Assembly: GCF_000222485.1 (NCBI RefSeq)
Contig: NC_015914.1
Location: 2,242,501 to 2,306,500, forward strand
Direction: 5' to 3'
Source: Cyclobacterium marinum DSM 745
Lineage (GTDB): Bacteria; Bacteroidota; Bacteroidia; Cytophagales; Cyclobacteriaceae
Length of the DNA stretch: 64,000 nt
How positions within the stretch are numbered: position 1 is the first letter of the stretch; each line of letters opens with the position of its first letter. Under the pieces are notes generated by a model that was not told the DNA's origin, did not search any database, and saw only the letters and a program-made list of their open reading frames with translations. Positions 38,167 through 46,492 of the stretch are shown here, in pieces. Made by a program: the position numbers and the translations under genes.

Positions 38167-39003
38167 ATGAGTATTTCACAAGCGATCAAGAATGCAATAA
38201 CTACTGTATCGCTTAGATTTAACCGTAGCTCTCTACTGAGGTGGTTTCAGAAATTGATTGTCTTTATAGTTTTCTCTTTAATCCTCAGTCATTTATCATC
38301 TCCCGAGAGTTTTCCAGGTGGAAAATCATATAGATTCCCTATAGAAGGTTTTCTTTCTACTATTATTTTGTGTGTTCTTATCGGAATCATAGCAGAGCTT
38401 AATTTCCTATTTTACAAGAAAAAGAATTTCTCTAAAAAAGTAGAAATCGCCTCTGTCTCTTGGTTTATGGCTTCTACTTTGGGATATATTACCGTCATGT
38501 ATATTCCGCTAGCTATTGTCTTGAATAAAATGGCTGGTGGAGAAATTGAATTCTATTATCTTTTAATTGGCTTGCTGATCACCTTGTTGGTAAGTTTTAT
38601 TCTTATAGGCCTAGCCTACTCCCTAGACATCTATAATTTACATAAATTATCTCTAAAGGGTATTGCTATTACAATTGAAAATGGAGGAAAAATAACCAAG
38701 CTTACTTACGAAAATATTGCATATTTCTATAGTGAACACAAAATTGTTTATGCTGTTAAAAATGATGGCCTAGCAATCGCCACAAATTTCACATTGAATG
38801 ATCTCGAAGAAAAAGTAAACGACCAATTGTTTTTTAGAGTCAATCGTCAAATTATCATTCATAAAGATTCAGTGGACCAAATTGAAAAGATTGCAAATGG
38901 CAGGTTGCGGATTAGGTTAAAAACTTCTATTGGAAATGATGCGATTGCTGAAATTCACATCAGTCGTTACAAACGAAAATCATTTATGGCTTGGTTTCAA
39001 TAG
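38167..39003 (+). CDS. Membrane-anchored LytTR-type transcription regulator
   Basis: 278 residues. Four membrane helices are visible (about 29-45, 62-82, 97-121, 130-155). The C-terminal 95 residues form a LytTR DNA-binding domain (ITKLTYENIAYFYSEHKIVY, FFRVNRQIIIHKDSVDQIEK, AEIHISRYKRKSFMAWF). There is no receiver domain. Membrane-LytTR proteins without a kinase partner are common in Bacteroidota and usually regulate an adjacent gene; here that is the CPBP protease, 124 nt downstream. Confidence 0.88.
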   Translation: MSISQAIKNAITTVSLRFNRSSLLRWFQKLIVFIVFSLILSHLSSPESFPGGKSYRFPIEGFLSTIILCVLIGIIAELNFLFYKKKNFSKKVEIASVSWFMASTLGYITVMYIPLAIVLNKMAGGEIEFYYLLIGLLITLLVSFILIGLAYSLDIYNLHKLSLKGIAITIENGGKITKLTYENIAYFYSEHKIVYAVKNDGLAIATNFTLNDLEEKVNDQLFFRVNRQIIIHKDSVDQIEKIANGRLRIRLKTSIGNDAIAEIHISRYKRKSFMAWFQ

Positions 39004-39127
39004 CATACATTAAAACTATCGACCATCCAGTTATTAATTTACTACCATTCAGTAATAACATTATTGTTTTTAAGGGATTTGGGGGGGCTAGCTCATTACT
39101 TTGTCGTAAAATTTAAAATCAAAAAAG

Positions 39128-39790
39128 ATGAAAAAAATGACCTTACGACAAATAATAATTCCAATAGTTACTCTTTTCATTATTTGTTTCATGTACTTTG
39201 GGCCAATCACCAGAACAGCTTTTGAGAATATAATCATCGCGATTATCATTATAATAGCTAATTATATTGAATACAAGAGAAAGCCATTTTCAGCGCTTGG
39301 GTTTAAACGTGAAAAATTCAATGTAAAAAACCTCCTTGTACACGCTCCACTAGTTGCACTTGGACTCTTTGTTTTCTATGTCTTTGTAGTCGTCCCTGGT
39401 ATCGAGATTGTAACAGGAATTCCAATTGATTATTCAAACATGAACCAATTGGAAGGAAACTTTGGGCTCTCCATCGTTTGGTTATTGATAGTGTGGGCTA
39501 CTGCGGGATTTGGAGAAGAAATTATATTTCGCGGATACCTTATGCGGCAATTCATCAAATTTTTTGGAGACGGTAAGATCAGCCTTGCTATTAATATCCT
39601 AATAATTTGTAGTTTTTTCGGATACATGCATATGCAGCAGGGTATTTCAGGGCAACTTGTTGTAGTAATTATCGGAGCACTATTATCTTTAATATTTTAC
39701 CTGCGCAAATACGATTTATGGTTTATGATAATGATTCATGGCTTTTTTAACACGCTAGGTATTTTGAGTTTTTACTTTGGTTTGGCATGA
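39128..39790 (+). CDS. CPBP-family intramembrane glutamic endopeptidase
   Basis: 220 residues, six to seven membrane helices. The three CPBP motifs are intact: EEIIFRGYLMRQF (EExxxR), FFGYMHMQQG (second His), and MIHGFFNTLG (HxxxN). The family (CAAX protease and bacteriocin-processing) includes Abi proteins linked to bacteriocin self-immunity. Gene 124 nt after the LytTR regulator; probably controlled by it. Confidence 0.9.
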   Translation: MKKMTLRQIIIPIVTLFIICFMYFGPITRTAFENIIIAIIIIIANYIEYKRKPFSALGFKREKFNVKNLLVHAPLVALGLFVFYVFVVVPGIEIVTGIPIDYSNMNQLEGNFGLSIVWLLIVWATAGFGEEIIFRGYLMRQFIKFFGDGKISLAINILIICSFFGYMHMQQGISGQLVVVIIGALLSLIFYLRKYDLWFMIMIHGFFNTLGILSFYFGLA

Positions 39791-40030
39791 TAAGTTCAAC
39801 TATGAACATTAAATAGTTAAGTATATTGATAGTGCTCATAAATTTTATAATTTAGTTGGTGCCTCCATTAAGTAACAAATAAAAAAAATTTACCAATAAC
39901 TAAGAATGCTGACGGCTTGATCCCTTCGACACCTTTCGACCCTTTGACTCCGCTCAGGGGCCACAGGCTCAGGGGCTAGTTTGTTGCCTTGAGGTTTAGG
40001 GTTAGAATCGAGAATGGTTTTCTTTTTTAG
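39791..40030. other. Intergenic with repeat fragment
   Basis: About 240 nt. AATAACTAAGAATGCTGACG at about 39895 is a fragment of the X-family leader. After it come direct and inverted copies around CTCAGGGG (about 39952-39980). Confidence 0.5.
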
Positions 40031-40320
40031 TAAAATGGACCATATTGACCCCCTAAATTAAATAATTTTCAGCCACCTTCCCTTTTGGCAAAGTTCTTTT
40101 CTAAATTAACTTTTTGTACACATAATTTTGGCTAAAGCCGGATGCTGTAGTACCCTCTTAAAAAATGGGCTAAAGACCACTCCTATTGAGTAGTTATTTT
40201 TATAAATATGGCTTATTTGATATTCAAGAAGCCTGAGGGGCTTCAATAATATTAGCCACGGGAGGCACCCGTGGACAGGAAAGTATTCATCAAACCTGCA
40301 ACCCTGGAAGGGGTTGAACA
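40031..40320 (+). repeat. Hairpin-rich repeat family Y, copy 1
   Basis: It begins ATGGACCATATTGACCCCCT, then GGCTAAAGCCGGATGCTGT. Three stem-loops follow in fixed order: GAAGCC/GGCTTC (about 40230), CCACGGG/CCCGTGG (about 40256) and AACCC/GGGTT (about 40300). No open frame. The copy is followed directly by an X-family 3' end (40406-40478). Confidence 0.75.
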
Positions 40321-40405
40321 GGAGCCTTGGAGCTGGAATAGCCTTTATGATAGAAAGCTACTTTTTGTCTTGATTTAGAATTAGGATAGTATTACTTACC
40401 TGTTA

Positions 40406-40478
40406 GTTGCTGATTCTCTGCTTCTTATTGTTATCTTTGTAGGTATTAAAGTAACGGATCAGAGGCTACGCCACGCAA
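40406..40478 (+). repeat. X-family 3' end fragment after Y copy 1
   Basis: TTGCTGATTCTCTGCTTCTT and TAGGTATTAAAGTA match the last 75 nt of X copy 1, with the terminal hairpin now diverged (GAGGCTACGCCACGC). Confidence 0.55.
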
Positions 40479-40555
40479 CAAGCTGTGAAATCAGTTATCT
40501 TAAGAAAACGCAATGACTAAATTGATATTTTTGTATCTTTAATAAAAAGCTAAAG

Positions 40556-40798
40556 ATGGATTTGCAAACGAGAAAATTGGAACTTATACAAGAATTTTTA
40601 AAAATTGAAAGTGAAGAGGTTATTTCAAGGCTAGAAAAAATCTTGCGTAAGGAAAATAAAATAGCAGAAAACGATGATTTTAAACCAATGACAATTGAGA
40701 AGTTTAACTCTCGAATAGACCAATCTATGGAAGATTCAAAAAATGGCCGGTTAATCGAAGCGAGTGAATTGAAAGCAAAAATTGATAAGTGGAATTAG
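40556..40798 (+). CDS. Antitoxin of a ParE/RelE-type pair
   Basis: 80 residues, acidic to neutral, helical. The tail MTIEKFNSRIDQSMEDSKNG with RLIEASELKAKIDKW is the pattern of small Bacteroidota antitoxins paired with RelE/ParE toxins, whose C-terminal helix binds the toxin. No strong DNA-binding motif. It overlaps the toxin gene by 10 nt. Confidence 0.82.
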   Translation: MDLQTRKLELIQEFLKIESEEVISRLEKILRKENKIAENDDFKPMTIEKFNSRIDQSMEDSKNGRLIEASELKAKIDKWN

Positions 40799-41106
40799 AT
40801 TTATTTTGGACTGATTTTTCTCAAAAAGAGCTCGAGAAAATCTATGAATACTATCGAGAAAAAGCAGGAGTCCGAGTTGCTAAAAATCTCGTTAACGGAA
40901 TTTTCAATGAAGTTCTAAAATTAAAAATTCAACCTAAAATTGGGCAAGAAGAGGAATTTTTAAAAAACAGAAAACAAGAATTTAGATATTTAGTTTACAA
41001 GAATTATAAAGTCATTTATTGGATTAATGAAGAAGAAAACAGGATTGAAATAAATGATGTTTTCGATACTAGACAAAACCCAATAAAAATAAAAAGAACC
41101 ACCTAA
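40789..41106 (+). CDS. RelE/ParE-family toxin
   Basis: 105 residues from a GTG start. The RelE/ParE fold reads FWTDFSQKELEKIYEYYREK, AKNLVNGIFNEVLKLKIQP, then EFRYLVYKNYKVIYWI and the closing IEINDVFDTRQNPIKI, the DVFDTRQNP ending being a clear ParE-like signature. It is the second gene, so the antitoxin is made first, the usual order for parDE. The 10-nt overlap gives translational coupling. Confidence 0.9.
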   Translation: MELDLFWTDFSQKELEKIYEYYREKAGVRVAKNLVNGIFNEVLKLKIQPKIGQEEEFLKNRKQEFRYLVYKNYKVIYWINEEENRIEINDVFDTRQNPIKIKRTT

Positions 41107-41309
41107 AGCCAGTTGCCAGCAATTAGGCTACAATGATGGGGTTAAGGTTTTGGTTCATTAGTTCTGACCAGTCAGAGTTGGGACGCAGCTTCTGGTAGCG
41201 CTTGTATACTTTGCTTCATAATTTTTGAGGTCTCAGATAGCCGGAGGCATAGATGTCCCAATGATTTCATTTTAGCTTTTTGATAAATCCGGGGTAAATG
41301 TTCTGGATG
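41107..41309. other. Intergenic, no gene seen
   Basis: About 200 nt before Y copy 2; possibly decayed coding DNA on the minus strand, not identifiable. Confidence 0.35.
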
Positions 41310-41752
41310 GGTTTTATAAATAAATCGGACCATATTGCCCCCTTAGAATGAAATAGTTTGCAGCCATCTTCCCTTTGGTATAGTTCAATTTCCTATTAAT
41401 ACTTTTGTTAGCTAAATTTTGGCTAAAGCCGGATGCTGTTTTACCCTTTTTAAAAATGGGCTAAAGCCCACTCCTATTGAGTAGTTATTTTTAGAAATAG
41501 GGTTTATTTGATATTCAAGAAGCCTGAGGGGCTTCAATAATAATAGCCAAGGGTGGCACTAGTGGTTAGGAAAACATTTATCAAATCTGCAAGCCTGAGA
41601 AGGGTTGAACAGAAGCCTTTATAATTTGGAAAGCCACTTTTTATCCTTAATCAGGACCTAAAGGTATTATTCATTATCTGTCAGTCGCTGGTACTTTACA
41701 CCTTTTAGTTAATAATTAGGTATGCTGTCACGGGCTAGTCTACTTTTTCATT
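41310..41752 (+). repeat. Hairpin-rich repeat family Y, copy 2, plus X-family 3' end
   Basis: Starts near AATCGGACCATATTGCCCCC; contains GGCTAAAGCCGGATGCTGT, the TGGGCTAAAGCCCA palindrome (about 41457), GAAGCC/GGCTTC and the later stems, closely matching copy 1. A diverged X 3' end (about 41682-41752) follows, ending GGGCTAGTCTAC. Confidence 0.72.
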
Positions 41753-41883
41753 TCCAAACAAGAATGAATACGCATTTCGATAATTGCGTAACTGCAGTTT
41801 GACGACCCATTAATATTTCCAAAAAATGGATACTTATTCGTTATTGTTTCCGTTTTTGGTAAACAATTTCGTATATTGATCGT

Positions 41884-42354
41884 ATGAATGTAATAGAAAC
41901 CTCTTCAGGGAACAGTCATATCGTTGAGATAAATCCCGTGGAAGATGGTGACTATAAAACACTTAGCAAGAGTCGTTTTTTCTTTGACTGGAAAAAAGAA
42001 AAAGCTTATGAAATATATAAGTTACAACTATCAGGAACAAGTGAAATTTTAGGGATTATATCATTAGAAAAAATCCCAGAAGAGTGGCGAGTACACATTA
42101 GACTTTTAACCGTTTCAAAAGATAACAGAGGAAAAGAAAAACAGTATGACGGAATTGCGGGGAATTTAATAGCGTACGCAGCTAGAATCGCGGTTAAGGA
42201 ATATGCTGAATATGCCTGTGTATCCTTAAGGCCAAAAAGTCAAATTGCCCAACATTACATTGACAAATACAATATGAAATTAACGGGTATGACTTTGAGT
42301 ATAGAGGTGCCTGAAATTTTGGATTTAATTAATCAGTATGACCATGAAAAGTAA
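41884..42354 (+). CDS. GNAT-like acetyltransferase, probable toxin
   Basis: 156 residues. The second half has a GNAT layout: EEWRVHIRLLTVSKDNRGKE (beta4 and the start of the acetyl-CoA loop), then GIAGNLIAYAARIAVKEYAE, YACVSLRPKSQIAQHYIDKY and MKLTGMTLSIEV. The pyrophosphate-binding loop is degenerate (DNRGKEKQYDGIAG). Together with an overlapping HTH gene, the size and layout suggest a GNAT toxin-antitoxin pair of the kind that acetylates aminoacyl-tRNA. Not a confirmed toxin. Confidence 0.6.
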   Translation: MNVIETSSGNSHIVEINPVEDGDYKTLSKSRFFFDWKKEKAYEIYKLQLSGTSEILGIISLEKIPEEWRVHIRLLTVSKDNRGKEKQYDGIAGNLIAYAARIAVKEYAEYACVSLRPKSQIAQHYIDKYNMKLTGMTLSIEVPEILDLINQYDHEK

Positions 42355-42877
42355 AACTAATAAGGATCTTATTGCAGATGCTGAATATGGATTAGATTCA
42401 AGGTATAATTCAAAGAAAGAACGAGAATCAGAAGCTGCATCATTAATGGAAGCACGATTAATGAGAATGAAGAATTTGTCTAAAGAGCATATTATTCGAG
42501 CAAAACTCATGCAGCTAAAGTTAAAAATGGAAGCATATATCGAGCAACCAATGTATGATGATCGAAATCACTTTGCTGATTTCCTAAAAATATATGTAGA
42601 CACCATTTATTCAACAAGAAATCACTTTGCTGAGGATATTAATATTACACCAATCAGGCTTAGTCAAGTAATTAACAATCACCGAGATCCCAAAGATGAA
42701 TTTATTATGAAGTTAATGATTCATTCTGAGAAGGTATTTAAAAAGATCTGTAGTTTTCAAAAGGAAATTTGGTACCAAGTATATTTTCATGAGAAATTAT
42801 GTGACACCATGTCAAGCCAAGTAGAATGGAGAATAAAGCTTGAAAAGGATGTTAAGTTTAGTACAGTAATAGATTAG
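42338..42877 (+). CDS. HTH (XRE-like) protein, probable antitoxin of the GNAT pair
   Basis: 179 residues. A Glu/Lys-rich helical N-terminus (about 1-70) precedes an XRE-like HTH at about 80-130 (DFLKIYVDTIYSTRNHFAED, INITPIRLSQVINNHRDPKD). The HTH text is like small Bacteroidota regulators found next to toxins. It overlaps the GNAT gene by 17 nt, starting MTMKSKTNKD. Pairing a GNAT toxin with an XRE-type rather than a ribbon-helix-helix antitoxin is less usual. Confidence 0.65.
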   Translation: MTMKSKTNKDLIADAEYGLDSRYNSKKERESEAASLMEARLMRMKNLSKEHIIRAKLMQLKLKMEAYIEQPMYDDRNHFADFLKIYVDTIYSTRNHFAEDINITPIRLSQVINNHRDPKDEFIMKLMIHSEKVFKKICSFQKEIWYQVYFHEKLCDTMSSQVEWRIKLEKDVKFSTVID

Positions 42878-42945
42878 AAAATTACTCATGAATATGAACC
42901 GGCATATGAAGTGAAGATTGAGGTTTTTTTGTTGGGAGGGGAGTA

Positions 42946-43260
42946 ATAAATAAAACGGAGCATAATGACCCCCTAGATTAAAATAATTTGCAGCCATCTT
43001 CTCTTTGGTATAGTTCAATTTCCTATTAATCCTTTTGTTGGTTAGATTTTGGCAAAAGCAGGATGCTGTATTACCCTTTTTAAAAATAGGCTAAAGCTAA
43101 TTCCTACTAATAGCTATTTTTTGGAATCTGGTTTAGTTTTAAGTCGTGAAGCCTGAGAGGCTTCAATGATAATAGCCACGGGTGGCAACCTTTTGACAGG
43201 CAAAGATTTGAGTTTAAGGAACAGGTTATAGGCTTTGCGTATGGGTTTTATCTTAAGCAA
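42946..43260 (+). repeat. Hairpin-rich repeat family Y, copy 3
   Basis: AAACGGAGCATAATGACCCC, AAAAGCAGGATGCTGTATTA, GAAGCC/GGCTTC and GCCACGGGTGGCAACC are all present; the last stems are decayed. A second, short start of the same family (CGGAGCATATTGACCCCCT) begins at about 43260 and runs to about 43370. Confidence 0.7.
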
Positions 43261-43468
43261 CGGAGCATATTGACCCCCTAGAAAAAAGGTTTATTGCTCG
43301 TTTCTCTTTGGTATAACCCAAATCAATTTTTTTGTTCGCTTGATTTTGGATTTTACTCTTGTATCCATAAAAAATAAAATCAGCTGAATCCAATCGTCTT
43401 CTTTTTTACGTAGGTAGGTTTTCAAAGGTGATAAATACGCACTATTCTTTAACTAAAAAAAAATTAAG

Positions 43469-44470
43469 ATGAAAAATTCTAACCTATTTAAAGCTTTACT
43501 TAGCTTTTCTTTGCTCGCTTTTGTTTCATGTGAAGATGATGAAATGATGGATATTGATAAGCAGGGGGCTACCTTGTTTGTAACCAGCAATTCCAGTGGC
43601 GATATCAATACCTATGAGTTTGAAGAAGATGGAGGAGTGGAAATGAATATGCTTACTACGCTTTCTGCAGGAAATGAGGGCATTCATTACGATGAGGGTA
43701 ATGATGACCTTATTGTGGCTTCTAGGAGTGCACTTCAAGTAAATGTATATGCTGATGTTTCCAGTGTTTTGATGAATCCCTCATTAGCTTTAAACTTGGG
43801 AGGTTCCAGTGCTGCAGATCTAATGAATCCAAGGGCCATGGCGGTAAACGGAAATACTGTGGTAATTGCTGACAATCAGCAAAATCAGTTTTTCGTCTAT
43901 ACAAAATCCGGCAGCAACTTGATGTTAAAGAATACTTTTGATATTGATTTTGCTGTCTGGGGAATTGAATTTATTGGTGACGACCTATTTGCAGTAGTAG
44001 ATAAAACAGCTGACCTGGCAGTATTTACTAATTTTTCGTCAAACACTTCGGATGGAATGCTACAAGCCACAAAAAGGGTTACCATTGAAGGAATTGTACG
44101 TACGCATGGACTGGCGTATGATGCGGTGAAGGACATGCTGGTGATGACAGATATCGGTGACGCTGAGAATACAGAAGATGATGGAGGATTTCATCTAATT
44201 GAAAATTTCAATAGCACCTTCAATAATACCTCTGATGGTGAAACTATCGGGATGTCTGCTCAAACTAGAGTGGCAGGTGCTGCCACCATGATGGGTAACC
44301 CCATAGATGTGGCTTATGACAGCGAATCCGGCACGGTTTATATTGCAGAAATTGGAAATGGTGGAGGTCGTGTGCTGGCATTTTCTAATTATGGAAATGG
44401 TGGAAATGTATCTCCTTCATGGAATGTAGCTCTTAGTGGAGCCAGTTCTTTGTATTTGGCTACTGATTAA
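43469..44470 (+). CDS. Beta-propeller-like lipoprotein
   Basis: 333 residues. Lipobox LLAFVSC puts the acylated Cys at about 21. The body has repeated propeller-like blades (GATLFVTSNSSGDINTYEF, VVIADNQQNQFFVYTKSG, DDLFAVVDKTADLAVFTNF, TVYIAEIGNGGGRVLAF). It is probably an outer-membrane lipoprotein; no catalytic motif. A strong terminator follows. It is Asp/Asn-rich and less AT-biased than the island genes around it. Confidence 0.82.
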   Translation: MKNSNLFKALLSFSLLAFVSCEDDEMMDIDKQGATLFVTSNSSGDINTYEFEEDGGVEMNMLTTLSAGNEGIHYDEGNDDLIVASRSALQVNVYADVSSVLMNPSLALNLGGSSAADLMNPRAMAVNGNTVVIADNQQNQFFVYTKSGSNLMLKNTFDIDFAVWGIEFIGDDLFAVVDKTADLAVFTNFSSNTSDGMLQATKRVTIEGIVRTHGLAYDAVKDMLVMTDIGDAENTEDDGGFHLIENFNSTFNNTSDGETIGMSAQTRVAGAATMMGNPIDVAYDSESGTVYIAEIGNGGGRVLAFSNYGNGGNVSPSWNVALSGASSLYLATD

Positions 44471-44582
44471 TTTGGCTTTAATGCGATTTTTTATGGGTTG
44501 TCCCTAGTAGGCAATTCAGGTATTTGTAAAGATGAAGCGTATGCTTTGTCCTAAGTTGGGCGTGTAAATCCTTTAGAGATAG

Positions 44583-44614
44583 GAAGGACATTTTTTAATG
44601 TCCTTCTTTTTTTT
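44583..44614 (+). terminator. Terminator of the propeller lipoprotein gene
   Basis: Arms GAAGGACATT and AATGTCCTTC around TTTT, then eight T. Confidence 0.9.
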
Positions 44615-44689
44615 CGGGAATTTTTATAGGAAGAACTAAACCTGACGTTCGGAATCCTTCGACACCCTCAGGTACCAAGTCCTTGCCCT

Positions 44690-45000
44690 TGGCATACATT
44701 TTATCCTCATTAATGGCGCATAGTGCCCCCTTTTTTAAGGTTTACTGCTTTTTTCTCTTAGGTAAATTGTAATTCAATTTTTGCCCTTTTGCTACTTTGA
44801 TTTTGGCTAAAGGCCGACACGGTAAACTTATTTTTACAATGGGCTAAATCCCATTCTCTTATTAAGTGGGTAATGTGAGGGAGTGCCGCTTAATTTCTAT
44901 CTAAGGAGCTTTAAGGGTTTCAATAAGAATGGCTAAGCGTGGCTACCCTTGAAAAGGTGAAAACTCCTCAAATCTTTAGCTGGTCCAAATTATATGAAAG
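44690..45000 (+). repeat. Hairpin-rich repeat family Y, copy 4 (diverged)
   Basis: ATGGCGCATAGTGCCCCCTT, TTGGCTAAAGGCCGACACGG, ATGGGCTAAATCCCATTCTC and the GGAGCTTTAAGGGTTTCAAT region correspond to the ordered segments of copies 1-3 with many changes. The remaining 44615-44689 and 45001-45215 show nothing. Confidence 0.6.
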
Positions 45001-45215
45001 AATAAATCGATACGGAATAGGATTTGATTTATACATAAGTTACCATTGATAGCTTTGAAAACACCAAAACCAAACTTAAATTCAGTTTTGATAGAATAAT
45101 GACAATATAAATATTTAATCAGATGCCGTAAAAATGTCGTTAATAAACCGCTTTCAAGCCGTAATATAAATATAGTTTCATAATTAACTTAGGAGAAATT
45201 TAAACAGCATTTATA

Positions 45216-45869
45216 ATGAGTATAATAGGAAAGGAAATTAGTGAAACTAGAAAGTCAAAAGGAATAACTCAAGAAGAGTTAGCCGAGTTATCAAAAGTAA
45301 ATTTAAGGACCATACAACGCATTGAAAACAATGAAAGTGAACCACGTGGAAAAACATTAAAATTAATATGCGAGGTCTTGGATATTGATGTAGAAGATTT
45401 AATAAATAGCAACAAACAAATTGAAGGTGATTTTAACAATAATCTGGTTCACGGATATAAGTTGGCATCAAAGGGAAAGCGATTTTTAGGTAGTTTATTG
45501 GAAACTATTATTTATTCTATTACCATTTATCTCCCCTATACATTTTATAAAACATCATCATTAAATGGGTTTGTAAATGGAGAACACCCCATTGGATTTG
45601 GCTTTGCAGCAATTTTTGGGCTAATTATTGGGGCCATATTTTACCCAATGTTTTCAGGGAATTTAGGACACCGTATCATTGGTTTAAAGGTTATTTCGTC
45701 AGAGACGGGAGATGATTACCAAAAAGCAACAGAGGGGGCAATTCGTGAACTTTTAAAAGGTGTGTTTAGCTTTTTTTTAATTCCCATTATTTGGGTTCTT
45801 TGGGATGATAAAAATCAAAACTTATATGATAAGCTGTCGAAGACTTATGTAGTAGAAAAAATAATATAG
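45216..45869 (+). CDS. XRE helix-turn-helix fused to an RDD membrane domain
   Basis: 217 residues. XRE HTH at 5-60 (RKSKGITQEELAELSKVNLR, TIQRIENNESEPRGKTLKLI); then a linker and a three-helix RDD domain (KLASKGKRFLGSLLETIIYS, FYPMFSGNLGHRIIGLKVIS, ending DKLSKTYVVEK). The Arg/Asp pair of the RDD family is changed to KRF.../DKLS. A DNA-binding head on a membrane tail would make it a membrane-tethered regulator. Autonomous gene with repeats on both sides. Confidence 0.85.
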   Translation: MSIIGKEISETRKSKGITQEELAELSKVNLRTIQRIENNESEPRGKTLKLICEVLDIDVEDLINSNKQIEGDFNNNLVHGYKLASKGKRFLGSLLETIIYSITIYLPYTFYKTSSLNGFVNGEHPIGFGFAAIFGLIIGAIFYPMFSGNLGHRIIGLKVISSETGDDYQKATEGAIRELLKGVFSFFLIPIIWVLWDDKNQNLYDKLSKTYVVEKII

Positions 45870-46124
45870 TGAAATAAACCTTATGCCACTAACAAAGGGA
45901 CCACCGTTTGAAATTATTTGCCGTTTATTTAGAAGCGTCAATTTTGATGGGTTCGCTGTAGCAAGGTATGCTCAAATGTACAAGCGTAAACCCAAAATAG
46001 TTATTAAATAGGTAAAGAATGATATTTTTCAACCTGCCCACGTCACTAAATGCATGCAAGTAGGTCAATTTTGGATCAGTGAGCCTGGTTTTTCCCCTGC
46101 TTTTATTACAGTTCGCCTCAAGCT
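45870..46124. other. Intergenic with a short relic-like frame
   Basis: A 42-codon frame (about 45882-46010; NFDGFAVARYAQMYKRKPK) has coding-like text but is not recognised. It could be the end of a lost transposase or hypothetical gene. Confidence 0.25.
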
Positions 46125-46478
46125 GTTGTAAAATGGAACATGTTGACCCCCTAGATTAAATGGGTTTTGCACCTTTCCCTTTGGCTAAAGCCGGATGCTA
46201 AAATATTCACCTTTATATATGGCCTAAAACCCATTCTTATTGAGAATTTAATTTTTAGAAATTGAGTTTTTTTCAAGAAGCCTTAAGGGTTTCAATAACA
46301 ATAAACACGGGTGAAATTTGTGGGCAAGTCGACATCTGTCATTTCAACAACCCTGCTAGGGGTTGTACATGGCCTTTGAAGTCAAATTTAATTTCATTGG
46401 CTACCTATCGCTGGTAATTTAGTTCATATTATTACCTTTAGGCTACTATTTAAGTAGGCCATTTGCGGCCACATTACA
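46125..46478 (+). repeat. Hairpin-rich repeat family Y, copy 5, plus X-family 3' end
   Basis: ATGGAACATGTTGACCCCCT, TTGGCTAAAGCCGGATGCTA, AAGCCTTAAGGGTTTC, and CAACCCTGCTAGGGGTTG occur in family order. The last part (about 46400-46478) is a diverged X 3' end. It is the rightmost copy, next to the first core gene after the island. Confidence 0.65.
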
Positions 46479-46492
46479 TGATATAATCTTTT

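Noticed and set aside
45882..46010. Short 42-codon frame with coding-like text
   Set aside because: Too short and unrecognised; listed only as a possible relic within the intergenic entry.
40031..46478. CRISPR array
   Set aside because: The repeats are hundreds of nt long, imperfect and irregularly spaced, with genes between them; no cas gene is present.
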